Shown: piece by piece, positions 1 through 12,400 of the stretch
Numbering within the stretch: the stretch's first letter is position 1
How the letters are laid out: the number at the start of each line of letters is the position of its first letter
NCBI GenBank assembly: GCA_010645155.1
Contig: CM021320.1
Location: 8,467,711 to 8,531,710, forward strand
Direction: 5' to 3'
Source of the DNA: Tigriopus japonicus
Taxonomy: Eukaryota; Arthropoda; Copepoda; Harpacticoida; Harpacticidae
DNA length: 64,000 nt
The notes under the pieces: generated by a model
Told to the model about the DNA's origin: nothing
What the model saw: only the letters and a program-made list of their open reading frames with translations
Databases searched by the model: none
Position numbers and translations under genes: made by a program

Positions 1-1047
1 CAAAAAAAATCAAAGGGCTTTGTTTAATCAAACTCATATTTCAATATTTTATTATTATCAATTCCAAGTCTGAAATAACGGTGCTGCCAAAATTACGTAA
101 TTCGCACCAGTTAGAAATCTTTAGTTTTTTTCGAAATGTACAAAACGTTATTCGGAAACCAACTAAAATCTTTCTGATTTTAGAAAAAATACTTCAACAT
201 TTCCTTCAATTAAATATTCCTTATTCTTCTGACCTATCAGTAACTTATCTTGTGACATAAAGACAGAAATCTTGGCCATCAACCTGTTTTGGGAAAAGAA
301 AAAGCTAACCGCCTAATTTCATTAGACCTGACTGTCCAGGCCTGCAATAATAACAAGTGTCAGTCACATGATTAATTGGGAATAACCGTATTTTCTTGTA
401 ACTGGAGCTTTTCCAATTGAATAAATCTAAAAATTCAAGACCATGACCACGGTCACAGAGCGGGGTTTCAACGCGTACGTAGAGGATGCGGTCATTCAAG
501 CATGAGAAACTCGTCAGCACTACACCTTGAAAACGCACGTACATAATGGTCTTCGTACTAAGTTAGAGAACCTATTTTTCATTTTCCCGTCGCTAATTTT
601 CTGCAATGAAACCAATACTTTTAAGAGTACTTACTATTGTCATCTGTTTGTTACTTTCTGACCACAGCTCATATTTCGTCTAAAAATGCGAGAGTAACAA
701 TCCACAGACTCAGAGTAACTTAATGAGAAAGAAGAGACAACTCCGTTACATTGTTTGGATTTTTGGAGGCTTCAAATGTTTGCCGTTTTTGTCGCCACCA
801 TCAATCAGGAAATTCAAGTTCTAACGAAACTCGCTTTTGCAACAATTGATGTAGATCATAGCAATAAGAGTTGATCCAGTGATAGGATCGCAAAATAAGA
901 TGTGTTCCAACCCTTGCATGGATATTTTATGTGTTAAAGGCTCCTATTGGCTGCATTGGTTCTTGGTTTGTTTGAATTATTTAAAAGTTTCACGTTAAAG
1001 CCACTGTCGCTAGTGTTCTGATGACGCTTCTTTCTAATGAGCTTCTA
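1..1047. other. No supported gene
   Basis: AT-rich with a few short ORFs on the minus strand. Nothing is recognised. Confidence 0.6.
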
Positions 1048-1057
1048 TAACTCAGAG
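1048..1057. repeat. Left target-site duplication TAACTCAGAG
   Basis: Identical to 1345-1354 on the other side of the 287-bp inverted-repeat element. It is the pre-insertion sequence duplicated on integration. Confidence 0.7.
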
Positions 1058-1344
1058 TAAAGGGCTAACAGAGAAATGTCACTCCAGTTCAGCCAATGGA
1101 GATTTGTTTTGAACATGCTTCAGTAGTCCGGAAACAAGGGTGCCAAGAGCGTAAATGCATCATGCATTGCTCTTGTTCGACCAAAGCAATTGAATGAGCA
1201 ATTTTGCTACTAACTCCCTGAAAATGCAAGTTCTGGTTTTGAATCACGTAACATAGCATGTTCAACATCAAAACCATTGCACACACAGTGCAGGCTTGGT
1301 GACTCACGAATATTTTTTGGAGCGTCATTTCTCTGTTAGCCCTC
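1058..1344. mobile_element. Non-autonomous inverted-repeat DNA transposon (MITE), 287 bp, 10-bp target duplication
   Basis: Left terminal repeat from 1061, AGGGCTAACAGAGAAATG, is repeated in inverse orientation ending at 1343 (CATTTCTCTGTTAGCCCT). Similarity continues a few bases further inward (TCACTCCA against ACGCTCCA). The element is flanked on both sides by TAACTCAGAG (1048-1057 and 1345-1354). A 9-11 bp duplication is typical of Mutator-like elements; an 8-bp hAT-type reading is possible if the borders are shifted. The interior has no transposase ORF but has a near-perfect palindrome, AATGCATCATGCATT, around 1155-1169. The superfamily is inference; the inverted repeats and flanking repeats are read directly. 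Confidence 0.8.
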
Positions 1345-1955
1345 TAACTCAGAGATCCTCTGTAATAAAGTACGAAGGGAAGAGTCAGATTGTGCGTGCA
1401 CAAAAAACATCAGTTTCAAGCTCTAATAATAACTGATTATTTTATCTAACCGTATGAAAAGGACGAATGAAAAATCATTTAAAAATTTGATTCTCCTGAT
1501 CTTATCCTCGGGTAAATAAGCTTCAGAAGCTTTTTAAAAACCATATATGATTTCGATCCAATACGTTAAACGGGGCTCTTTTCAAAGAAAACACATACCG
1601 ACTATTGACCACCTATGCCCGTTTCGCTCGGTCTTCCACTGCAATGTTGCTCAGTTAGGACTCTTTCAGTGTTAGGGCTTGTATGTACTGTATGTATGAG
1701 TGAGTGGCGAGAAAAGGTTTGAAATTACTCCATGCGTGAGTGAAGTTACTACCCTGCCATTGCTTTACAAAGAGGCAAAGTGTCATTAATATCAATTGCA
1801 TAATATCCACCTTTGCCTGTTTGAACTTGAATGGACTCATTCTGGTGTAAGATCGTTAATTGTGGAGACTCTCCAAGTATTTTGACAAATTTCTGACATC
1901 TTTATGGAAAAACATCATTGTTTTGTATCGTTTTCTCTTTCACCACGAGGTAGGT

Positions 1956-1978
1956 CTTTTTCTTTCTTTCTTTCTTTA
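1956..1978. repeat. (CTTT)n microsatellite
   Basis: Tetranucleotide run in the otherwise unremarkable interval 1355-2203, where no gene was supported. Confidence 0.8.
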
Positions 1979-2203
1979 CACCCGGCCTCCCTGCATGAAT
2001 CAAAGAGAACAGGAATCAAGCTGGGATGATTGCCTTTTGTAGAGCGGAAAAAAATTTGTCAAACCCCTCTGACATCAATACATGATATTGAACTTCTCAA
2101 GCCCAACGACTTGCTATTTTGAAACACCATCCTCAAGCTTGGTTTGCTCACTTGTTATTTCTCGATGTTTAACACCATGTAAACAATCCCATCGGTTTCT
2201 TAG

Positions 2204-2432
2204 TTGGCCAAGTACCAACACAATCTGCAAGGAAAAGACAGAAAGAAACTGCTTGTCTTCTCATCCTTCGTTCTCCTGTCAAATCCTCCATGATGGACAA
2301 GAGTAATAAATCCCAGCAGGGGGCGCTCATGAACCCCGAGGGAGGCCCGTTGATTGATTCCTTTCCATCAAGTTCTGAATTATTAGGACCGCTTAAGTCT
2401 TTGATTAAAGGCATTTGTTCCTCGTCGAGCCC
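2204..2432 (+). CDS. Candidate internal exon, gene not recognised
   Basis: Acceptor CCCATCGGTTTCTTAG (ends 2203), donor GAGCCC|GTGAGT (2433). One frame is open throughout, about 75 codons, reading GQVPTQSARKRQKETACLLI, then SMMDKSNKSQQGALMNPEGG and SELLGPLKSLIKG. The borders have good consensus. A minus-strand ORF of 81 codons covers the same bases, so strand is uncertain. Confidence 0.28.
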
Positions 2433-3137
2433 GTGAGTCTGGCTTGGAGAGAAATTTTAGAGGGCAAGTTTACTCCTCCACCTTCAGGATGAAGACAATA
2501 ATACCAAGAAAAAACATTTCATCCTCTTTGAATTTGAGGGGAGGGAGGGACGGGATGGGATGTGTTTTGGGTTGGCTTGAAAATCAACACGATTTCCACA
2601 TCTTTCTCATTCAGCTCGTCGTTGATCCGAGGAGCATGTTCAATGTAGTATGTACTATGTACTCTGTTGGGTAAAAGACGATGGTTGTGTTCGCATGCCC
2701 TTAATCTGCTTGTCAATAAATCGATTTGGAATGCGGGGTATAGATCATATATAAATCTTCCTCCTCAGCTTTTTTTTCTTTCCAATAGAAGATGGCTTGT
2801 GTTAATGCAACCTTGCTTGTCCACTGAACAAACTCAGCCTCCGTTTTTTATTTGAACTTTCCAATCGCCGACAAGATCAACAATCTTTTGGTCATGAAAT
2901 ATTTGTTTTTCACTAATAAAACCCGCGTGTTTAAACCCAATGAATTGACCGTTGTTTTTCATGCAGTGCAAGTTTATGAGGAATGTCTTTGGAATTTCTA
3001 GCGAGGCATCGAATGTCTCAAATCTGGGCCGATAATTTTCGCTCACAAGAAGAAAGATCAGAATCACGGCCAATAATGCTGCTCAGTATTGGAGAGGGCT
3101 CAGGAGAAAGATCTGAGTTGGCGATAACCTTTGACAA

Positions 3138-3515
3138 CAGCTATCACCCAAAATCTTGAAAATCATAAATTTAATCAAGCCATTAAAGCACCGAATATTC
3201 TCGTTAAATCCGGACAGTTTCACTGAGGACAAACAGGTCAAGTAAGTTTCAAGACTTTCCCAAGAAAAGAAAACAATGGGCGCAAAATAGCTCAAGGTTT
3301 AGCGGTGAAAATATTCGTGATTTATCTGGTCTGATGGAGCGATGGAAAAGTGGCTGAGTAATTATTTCATTATCTTATGTTTTGACACAAGATACCGGAG
3401 TGAAAGGAAAATTGAATCTACCTAAAGAAATGAGCTGACTTGTTTCTTCTCGTACTTCTTGTTCAGCTTTGGCAGCACATATTTTCTCTTCCTCCCCAAA
3501 TTGAGGAAGCGATAA
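3138..3515 (+). CDS. Weak two-exon candidate (about 3138-3241 and 3467-3515)
   Basis: The first piece ends GTCAA|GTAAGT and reads ...FSLNPDSFTEDKQV. The second follows the acceptor CGTACTTCTTGTTCAG and reads FGSTYFLFLPKLRKR with TAA at 3513-3515; the phases agree. A phase-0 reading of the same second acceptor also stays open for 41 codons, showing how permissive the test is. Confidence 0.18.
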
Positions 3516-4328
3516 TTTTGAACAAAAAAGACATAATTGTTATCCTTCATGACCTATTGATGAAGAGGCAGGGAAAATCATTACCTGGTTAGGTTCGACG
3601 CCGGAAATTTGGTTTTGTCTTGGATTATCTAGACAGATTGGCAGTCAATTTAAAACCAATAAATCCCGACACTGAAATTCCATGAAAGACCGTTGTTCTT
3701 TCTTAAATCTTGTTAATGGTCCCGGTTCGATTTTCATTAATTCTAGGTTGTTACCGTTAATTATTGATAGAGCTAAAGTACTTTAAGGCATCTGGTCGAT
3801 TCCATTTCTTGAAGCTCCAGAAATAAGTCCAAATTCCGATTCATGACTCGTCGAAATATCAGCCCTTCAAGTAGCTTTAAACTTATCGTATGTAGATATC
3901 AGTGTATCTAGAGATGCGTTCAAAATTGTGTTAGTAATCATTTAGGGTGGAGTTTTTTAGGTGTGGAAAGCGGAGGAAATGTCACGAGAAAATGATTTCC
4001 TGGAGAGGTTGGAGCCCATAAATTATTTGAAAACAGAGTTTTCAAGACATTCTCCGTCCGCTCGAGATTTGACGGAAAGTTATATGGATTTCCCGATTTT
4101 TGCACGTCCAATTGGAACCTTAACAAATACTGGCTTGCAGAAAGAAGGATTACGTAAAATAAATCTTGAGTTCAAATTTCATACAGCAGTTTTGTTTTCC
4201 TTTCATCGAAAACAGGAAATGCTGAATCGTGTCATCAGGAACATCGATCACAAAATGAATGTGTTTTTTTTGCTCTGGCACCCAAATAAAGATAGATTAC
4301 ATCAAAATTGAAATTGAGATCACTAAAA

Positions 4329-4508
4329 ATGATGACATCTCCCCTCGTTTTACTCCTGCCGATCTCTCTCTTTCTCTCTTTCTTTCTCTCCTGCACTCCA
4401 CAAAGTTGGCTATTTCGTCCTATTTTGAAGGCGTTCAAGCAGAAGGATAAAAAAGAGATTGTCGTAAATTTCATCACCAACGTTACTCTCAGAAGCGAAC
4501 GCTGGTAG
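4329..4508 (+). CDS. Candidate small secreted protein (59 residues)
   Basis: ATG with A at -3. The product starts with a textbook signal-peptide shape: MMTSPLVLLLPISLFLSFFL, then SCTPQ as a possible cleavage region. A short basic mature part follows (SWLFRPILKAFKQKDKKE, then IVVNFITNVTLRSERW). Much of the hydrophobic core is encoded by a CTCTTT-type simple repeat (4360-4392), which by itself would give Leu/Ser/Phe, so the signal peptide may be fortuitous. No cysteine framework or amidation site is seen. Confidence 0.3.
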   Translation: MMTSPLVLLLPISLFLSFFLSCTPQSWLFRPILKAFKQKDKKEIVVNFITNVTLRSERW

Positions 4509-5448
4509 AGCTGAGGAATAGAGGAAATCGATGTAAATTAATTTAAATTCACTTTGATGGATGAAGGAAGGGATTTAGATTCCAGTCAGTCGATTTTTAT
4601 CCACCACGATCTATTGGATTCCCCTGGAAGCACTCTACCAACGATGCAATCGTTACCATGCTTTTGATTCTTAATCAGCCTTTCCGTTAGGGTGACGAAT
4701 TTGGAGGTCTTGACTTGGCCATGAATTTGTTACTACATATAACTAGCATTGCAAATTGTGGAAGATTGAGTTCTGCGGACAGGTTCTAAGGAGAAAGAGT
4801 TAATTCCATGGCCGGGTATGATTTATTTTACACCATTTAATTTGTAGGCTTTGCCAAGGCAGGCTTTCCAGCAGGTCGGTGGGACACTGAATCGATATTT
4901 GGGCATAGGCCAACTTACCCTCACTCTTTTGGCTGCCTAGGCTGCTCTCAGGGTTTGAGGGCTGACTTAAACGGCTTTGACTCCTGTAATTACAGACTGC
5001 ACGGAGAGCCGAGGGGTCTCTTAGGGCAATTTTATGTCGTTTTACTGACGGTATATTGAACCCAACAACTGAGTTAGCCGACCAAAGAGGAGCAGGCTAG
5101 AAATCTTAGGAACCATTTTGCCTTGGTATAGTGACCATCTCAATTGGCCCCCATCCGATGCATGGTTTTGAAGGAATGAAATTTCGCTAATTTTTATAGC
5201 TCCATAAAAGATACGGCTCTCCCTTTCTTTCGGCTGGAGTGTTCATTGGTTTGCAAGTGAGATGTTCAATACCCTACACCCTTCATAATAATCACTCATT
5301 AATTTGTCTTCGGCACGATCAGCACCACAGAACGAGGAGTTGAAATGACGAGCACGAAAAATGTGCGGAAAAAGATACTTTTTTTAACCCACTAAAATCG
5401 TCACCTCTGGTAAACCAGTACAATTGCCGGCGGAAACAGGATCAATAA

Positions 5449-5552
5449 ACAAAGATTGGCTGGACTCTCTTAGACACCAAGGGCCCACAAGAACCCCAGA
5501 ATAACTGTTCGTTGGTGTCCGGATTTGGTTCAGCTGCCGTTCTAACTCTCAG
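5449..5552 (+). CDS. Candidate exon before a perfect GTAAGT donor
   Basis: The frame is open from after a TAA at 5446-5448 to CTCAG|GTAAGTAC (donor at 5553). It reads TKIGWTLLDTKGPQEPQN then NCSLVSGFGSAAVLTL. No pyrimidine-rich acceptor was seen, so the 5' border is unknown. A downstream acceptor at 5664 (AAATGTTTCAG) would join in phase to a short tail stopping at 5729-5731. The C-x-x-V-S-G-F-G word is faintly like trypsin-type proteases, but not enough to call. Confidence 0.25.
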
Positions 5553-5730
5553 GTAAGTACAATGGCCTCAAATTGTTGCTCTGTAACGAATGTTTGACAT
5601 ATGATGACGTCCAGAATTAGTCACACGCATCATAGATTATCAATCCTTTACTAAAATGTTTCAGAGACAAAAGACGCCTCCCTAAAATATCCCTCGTCCC
5701 ACAGAGAAAGGTGTTGTCGATCTCATCGTG

Positions 5731-5982
5731 ATGGTTGGAGGCTCTCTCATTCCTGACGTTGGGAAGTCAAGGCGATGTCACAGTCGTCTGAAAACTCCAG
5801 CCTTTCCGAACCTGATGATCAGGGAAGTTGAAAGCGACATTTGTTACCCCACAACAAAAGGCAAGAACTTAAAATGGGGCATGACCCATAAATTGAATAA
5901 TTTCCAAACCCTGGACGAAAAAGTTCTGTTTACATTAGTGGCGGTCGGGTTCTTTGACATTGGTTGGAATTTCCCGTTCTGA
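5731..5982 (+). CDS. Small ORF, 83 residues, unknown
   Basis: ATG with G at -3 and G at +4; reads MVGGSLIPDVGKSRRCHSRL and ends VAVGFFDIGWNFPF. Codons are C/G-ending. It lies 180 bp after the GTAAGT donor at 5553 and could be part of the same locus in another frame. No domain is recognised. Confidence 0.22.
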   Translation: MVGGSLIPDVGKSRRCHSRLKTPAFPNLMIREVESDICYPTTKGKNLKWGMTHKLNNFQTLDEKVLFTLVAVGFFDIGWNFPF

Positions 5983-6274
5983 AGCCCTCTACTTCCAAAT
6001 CAAATATTGCCATGGGTTCATCCAGAAAATTAAAAAATGTGTCTAAAATTCTTCTTCTTTTCAGATAGGTGTGTCCGTTTACTTGCTCAGTTGAGCCTAC
6101 CTCATTCCACCAATCAATGCCCTTGGCAATGTGAGAGTGTGTGGTGTCTAGTCTACTAACACACACACATCACCCCTGTCCAAGGCGTCTGGTTGAGGGA
6201 TTTCAATTTCAACGGCTTAATTCCGATCTTTTTGTGGCTTTTCAAAACTTCAACTGATTCTGATTGACATCCAG

Positions 6275-6369
6275 CATGTGCCAGTGTAACAACAGAGAGG
6301 GAGACTCTTTTCAAAACCATGGACGACGAGACCTATGGCTCCCATGGCTCACTGCCAATCCGGCCTTGA
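6275..6369 (+). CDS. Candidate terminal exon, gene not recognised
   Basis: Acceptor TGATTCTGATTGACATCCAG, then a frame reading CASVTTERETLFKTMDDETY and GSHGSLPIRP with TGA at 6367-6369. Codons are C/G-ending. An internal ATG (6319) has an ideal context (ACCATGG). Another frame over the same bases (ORF to 6500) is also open, so the frame is not proven. Confidence 0.3.
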
Positions 6370-8670
6370 GGGCATTGAAATTTCTTCTGCTTGGACAGTC
6401 CCTCTCTCTCCCTTCTAACAATTGCCCTTGGAGATCGGCCAGCCTTTTCCTGTCGCGCACTTTGGATATCAACAAACAACTCTCAGGTCAAACCATTTAA
6501 CTGATTGTTTAGGTGTGCAAGTTCAAGTTCATGAGACCTAATGAGAACAATTAGCCATGTGAATGTGGTTGGAATATAATCAAGCACCAGTGTTGATTGA
6601 ATCGTCCTGTCCAAGAATGAATCCCGATATCCAATGTCAGACTGACACCCTTTCAGCTTAGAGCCTCAGACTGATCCCTTTTCGTTGTCGAACATGCATT
6701 CACCCCAAGTGTCAGTATGAACCCCCGTTGCATGTGTGATAAGCCCGCTAATTTTGCCCAGATGCCACCGTGTATGTGAGTCCAACATATCCAATGCTGG
6801 CGGCAGTTAAATCGGATTTAGATTTTACACTTCAATTATATGAGGCAGATTCACCGTGTGTTTTTTGCTCTGGGATTGGGAGGGAACTTAACTGACAATA
6901 TGCAAACACTGCCATGGTTAGTTAGTCAAGTGAAGATCTCTGCGAATTGTGTACGGATTCGTTTCAAAATGTCAATCAAATCTTGTAGCGAGCCCTTGCC
7001 AAAGCTGAGATTATAACCCCCATTGTGAGTTTGGCTCGCGAGGTTGATTCATTTCATTTCGATTTTATAGGAAAACAAACTTGTGAGATTGAAAAATTAG
7101 AAGTCTTTGTCGGCACCCACGTCCGTCGTTTTTGCGGATTGTTCGTTGGTTGGTACGGATTGTTTGGTTGACTGATTATAGACAATGCCCACCACTAACT
7201 AGATTAACACTTTCTCTATTGACATAAGAATTAATCCATGGACTCAAATTGCTTAGGATGACTCAAAACATGATGGAGTGTCAGACTTTGGTAACTGTAC
7301 AGTTACAAGACACAATCGCGTATCAGGTTCATGATGACCACATTTGTATGCAAGGTGTAGTTAACTTTAGAATGAACTATTCCTAATTCACGCACCCTGG
7401 TTAAGTATTCTTTCTCTCTTTTGTACGTGTTCTGGAGGGGCGTAGTGAAGACTAAAAAAGTGGAATTAAATCAGGATGGAAAATTTTGAATGACGAGCGG
7501 TTGGCTCTTCTCAAATTCGAGAAGGACAAAGGATAGGTGACATTTTATGTACTCTGCTGTGGTTTCACTTGAAAAGAAGCTCAGTCATAAAAATGTTTCA
7601 CCCAGGGTGCTTTAAGTAAGCAACAACATCATCGCGGTTGGAGGGTTCTCTTTTTATATTGTAGATCCCTTCCCCTCAAGTACATACTCTAATTCAATCC
7701 ACTGTCTGTGAAGCGAAAAATCAAGCTGGCCTCTCAAGGTAATTTTCAAAGGCACTGTATTATTGGTACCCTACTAAATTTGCAACTGTCTTCACCGTAC
7801 ATGTAGTATTTGCTGAGAAATATGCCCGATGAATTTTGAGATTGACTTTTTTAACAGTGAATCCTTTTGGAACCCAAGGCTCAATCTTCATTGCTCATAA
7901 AATGTTTCCTGTGCAGAGAATGCACAAAGGCAGGTTTTGAACCCGATTCAAGTAGCAAAGTGCAATACAATGTGTGTGCCTGGATCCATTTTATGAACCC
8001 TCGTTGCTCTCAAGTGCTTTCACAAATAATAGCACTCTTTTTTTTATTGGCTCAGTGTCTTTAAAGATTGATTTATGGGATAGGTTATATATTTCAATCG
8101 ACGGTTGATTGAAATATTTGCCCATTACCAATCCGTTGAGGGAAAATGTCCCATGATTGGGAATTGGAACCTCGAGGATTAGTCTCGACAGTTTAGGTGA
8201 GATAATGAGCTTATCTGACAGTATTCGTACTCATCTCTCTCTTCTTAACCAATATTACAATTATTTGTCGGAGAATATTCGCCCATAATCTGTGAACAAA
8301 GCCGCATGTTTTACGCCCAAAGGCAAAAGGATCCTTCCGTTTTTTGCAGCTGGGTGAGAAAGCAACTCATTTTCATTCAAAGGGAGTCAAATCCAGCAAC
8401 GACCATCTGCAATCGAGATTATGGCTCAGTGTGTTCTTGTACCAGAATATGTAGAGTAAGGCAGAAGGGATGGACGTAATTCAGAAGCTGATTTGCTTGG
8501 AGCACGAGCGCCAAATCAAGATCACCAAACCACACAAAAGCTTCGCCTTTGGGAGTTGGGTGGTCTCAATCAAAATCGATTCAAAACACTCTTGAATAAA
8601 AGGGGTTTATTGTGGCGGAGCATTGGACGATGCAGTTTGATACAGTAGCAGAATATATGTATCTTTTTAG
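6370..8670. other. No supported gene
   Basis: Only ORFs of chance length. One (7867-8064, +) has a Cys-rich CFLCRECTKAGFEP word but no complete zinc-binding pattern. Confidence 0.55.
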
Positions 8671-9047
8671 CTCCTTTGGGGGTTTCCAATGTGGAATCTG
8701 TCTGAATTGGCCCTAGGTCATTCATTCATTGGGACAATCCCGCGTGTGTCCCATTTGAAATCGGATTACAGGATAGATGGCACACAATGGACATGGGACC
8801 ACATTAAATCTGACTATGAAAATTATGAATTTCATGCCCTCTGTTCATCTTGTTCCTTGTTCCTTCCCCCATTTATGTGAGGTTGATGATGATGAAGTAT
8901 CTTCATAAGACCCCAAGGGACACTTGTCTGTATGTCTATCTCGTTTTCAGATCTATGCAAACCACAACCATTCAGAAAGTCCCCAAAGCACCCGTCACAA
9001 TCCAATATTCAAACAATTTGATTAGACTCAAAAGAGGGTTTTGGTGA
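8671..9047 (+). CDS. Weak two-exon candidate (8671-8876 and 8951-9047)
   Basis: Acceptor TATGTATCTTTTTAG, then an open frame with MWNLSELALGHSFIGTIP, to a donor TTTAT|GTGAGG. A 74-bp intron ends TCTATCTCGTTTTCAG, and the second piece reads SMQTTTIQKVPKAPVTIQ to a TGA at 9045-9047. Phases agree (2 then 1). The protein is unknown and the codon character is mixed. Confidence 0.22.
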
Positions 9048-9275
9048 TGGTGTGTGCATCAAGGAAGATTACCATTACATACAGTGATCTAAACACATCA
9101 CAGCTTGGTTTTAGACGTTGAGGAAAGGGTTGGTTGGTTGGGTATGGGGTCTGAAACTTCAAAAAGCCAACAACTTACGTACTTTTGTGGTGTCAGTTTA
9201 ATGGTGCGTGGCCATGAAAAAAGATCGCCCCTCTTTCCTTTTCGGACCCATTTTAAATAACAAACCCCAATTTTA

Positions 9276-9470
9276 ATGGCTTGGATGCTTATTCTAAACA
9301 GGGATTGTGAACGGAGGAGGGTTGAAGAGAAGCCTCAACGGAGCAAGAAGGGTGGACATCCTATAAATGTCAAACGTAATGGAGAAAAAAGTGATGCACA
9401 ATGGCTTGATTGGTTGGAAGAGATAAATATGAGCAAAAAAGCAGCTGTTAATGAGCTTGGCATGTTTTGA
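9276..9470 (+). CDS. Small basic ORF, unknown
   Basis: 64 codons; reads RDCERRRVEEKPQRSKKGG and WLDWLEEINMSKKAAVNELG. A possible acceptor (TTATTCTAAACAG) inside it could make it an exon. No family is recognised and the length is within chance expectation. Confidence 0.18.
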   Translation: MAWMLILNRDCERRRVEEKPQRSKKGGHPINVKRNGEKSDAQWLDWLEEINMSKKAAVNELGMF

Positions 9471-12400
9471 AAAGCACCCTTGATAACAAGACAGATTGTT
9501 CCGGATTCAATGCCCTCTTATGCCAGGACCACAATGAACCAAATCGGCTAGAGTCAACATTTTTGTTGGTTGTATGCAAAGTGTATGTAATGTACGTACA
9601 TTAAATTTTAATCTGTTGTGTTAGACACGGTCAATGTTATTTTGGTCATTTGTCAATTGTTAATACTATCCTCTATTCAGGTAAACATTAAGCTCGTTCA
9701 GTGTTATAGTTTTGAAAAGAAGTATTTCAGCTATTGTTGCGATAAAGAATATGTACAATGATTTAGACTTCACAAGTTTCTTTGAAATAATCTTCTGCTT
9801 CTCGATGGCTTGCTTTACTGGTAAGAGATTGCTGAAAATTGTTATTAACATGAAGTGTGATTCGTTTAGTAAAAAAACTAGTTTTCTGTATCTACAATAC
9901 AACCTCTTCAAAATGTGTACAACGTCCGCTAAAATAACTCGGTGCATCCTTTGTCGGCCGAAATAGCTGCTCATTAGACTGGGCCCTCAAAACGGTCTTT
10001 TAATGCCCAAGAATCATGTAAGAAATGAGGGGCCAATATTTATGACCCATTAGGACCCTTTGGTCACCCTCAACTCGAACAACGTGAGAAATGATGATCG
10101 GTTAAATTGGCCTGTGAGCCTGTCGCATATCCTGTATCGAGTGTTTCACATCACCATGTTTAAGCCATTCTAGCCCTTGAAACTCATTCATCACACAAAA
10201 GACAAGGAAGGCTTCAACGATGGATGATAAGTACCAAGTATTCTGTACAAAGTAGGGTCTATCCCATGGATGTGCTTGGCAGTTTTTGCAATTAATACAT
10301 TGTTACATGTCCTCTTGAGTTAATTAATTAGCATTTTTATTGTCCTTGAATGGCTCTACAAATCATCTCAAGAGATTTTCACTGTCACAGGATGAAAGGA
10401 AAATTAGCAATATTGTATTCAGGAGCACAGACCCTGAAGTTCGTTAGAAGCCACTAAATAAATCCCAAATTTATGGCAAGTTCCATTGAACTCCCTGGAA
10501 ACAAACCAAACCAGGGAGCTTTCGGGACCTTGGGAAGCTCAAAAAAATTACCACAATTGGCCATCGCTCGTTGAAATGCACAGGGTCTCACACATAATCT
10601 CATCGCTTTTGTTTTACGAGGATCCGCCCAAATCACTTGTTGGCATTCTAACGTGAGTCTTCGTGCAGCTCTTTCACCTTGGGAATTGAGAGAGACAAAC
10701 AAACACCAACGAAGAGCTCAACATTGAACCATTCAGCCATAGAAAAAAGCCAGTCAAACCAACCGAGTAACCAGCCAAACGAAATGTCTGAGAAAACAGA
10801 AAAGCTTGATGTGACGAAGGGAAAGAGAGAGAAAGGGGAAAAAGTCAGAGGAAAACGAAGAAGCCGGAGAAGATCGAGACAGTAGAAAACTTCAATATGC
10901 AAATCCAAACCAATAAGAAATGACAACAACAAAGAATTGAATTAAGCAATAAAGACCGTCGAAGGCGATGGGTTCCTCAGTTCGAATGAAGACCAATATG
11001 TTCGTCATCTTATATTACTGTTTTAAGAAAAGATTTTGACACATAAACTCCTGAATGAACTTCAAATACGTTTTCAGTATCACAATTACTTTTCTCAATA
11101 AATAAAAAAAAACGTTGCCCCAAATTTGTCGTGACCAAAGTTTTGGATCTTTCAGAGTTGAGTACAACTGAAAGAGACTGAAGGAAATTAAATTTGCCTC
11201 CCAAGATTCTAAAAAAAACTCCCCGAAATTGGCTCTCGTCCGGATCAGATTCTGGCTCTTCTCATCAAGCGAAATTGATCTGGTATTTTTCTCCTCTACC
11301 GAATCAGGCTATCAGTTCAATTTTCGTCTTGTTCCTTTTCACATATACGCACCCTGTACTCACACAAAGCATCGAATCCAGGGATCAATAGTTTGAATAA
11401 TTGAACGGAAAGTTGTAGTCCCTGTATGGAACCATGGATGTCATGTTCATTACAACAACTAACCATTGAGGACCACCATCATTATTCATGACCAGAGAGA
11501 GAAGCGAAATTAGCATCTTTTATGGCATTGCTTCGACAATAGAGCCTGTTGGTGGGTCTCATTATGATGAGCCATATTGACGATTCTTGATAAATTGTTG
11601 AACGGTGCTCCAGGTTTTGACTTGGAGAAGAGGAACACGCTCACATCTCACTTTATTGCTCGATTGTCAATTCCATTTGAGCTCTTGTCACTCCTGTTTG
11701 CTTTGAATAACCCACTCTCTCATACACGAAGACATCGATGAGCACACAGTACGATTCAACATAATTGATTTGTCAACTTTTCTTCCGATTTCATATTTAT
11801 TCATGCTTTTTTAGTTGTTGGATGATGGAATGATGAGATGGTTCTAATGCGTTTTAGTCTTAATTACGATTATGCACATGTATGAACAGGATGAGGAAAG
11901 TCTGAGTCGTTCTCTCTCAGGGTAGAAATGCAGTCATAAATGCAAATTTGGGTTGCTCCTGCTGTCACAGGACAATTGCTTTCAAAATTATACCAATACT
12001 GGATATGAGTATGGATATACCGAAGAATGCATGTCGGGAAAAACTGATCGACTAATGGATATCTACAACACTAATCTCCTTTAGTAGAACTCTTTCAATC
12101 AAAAAGAAGCACTTCGAGTATGATATTTGCCTCTTTCGAAAAGGCGTCATTTTGAAAGACATACCAATAAAAAGAATGAGGAGTAAAGTCGATCTAGATA
12201 TCCAATGCTGACGAAGAGGTCCGTGATTTGGTGCCATTCAAATTGCTTTTTGGGGATGAAATTGATATATTTTCTTTGACAATCCACACCAACATGAGAC
12301 AGACAGAGGGACAAGCCGTCAAATAAATGGTTGAAATATGCAGATTTCCACTAAAAACGACGCGCTCCCCACTTCAGTTGTAATGAATGACCCTAAATCC

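Noticed and set aside
635..679. 45-bp minus-strand micro-exon with a good acceptor and GTAAGT donor
   Set aside because: The following intron would be only about 34 bp, below plausible animal introns, and no further exons support it.
5500..5552. Trypsin-like word C-x-x-V-S-G-F-G
   Set aside because: No His/Asp/Ser catalytic blocks, disulfide pattern or neighbouring exons of a serine protease were found.
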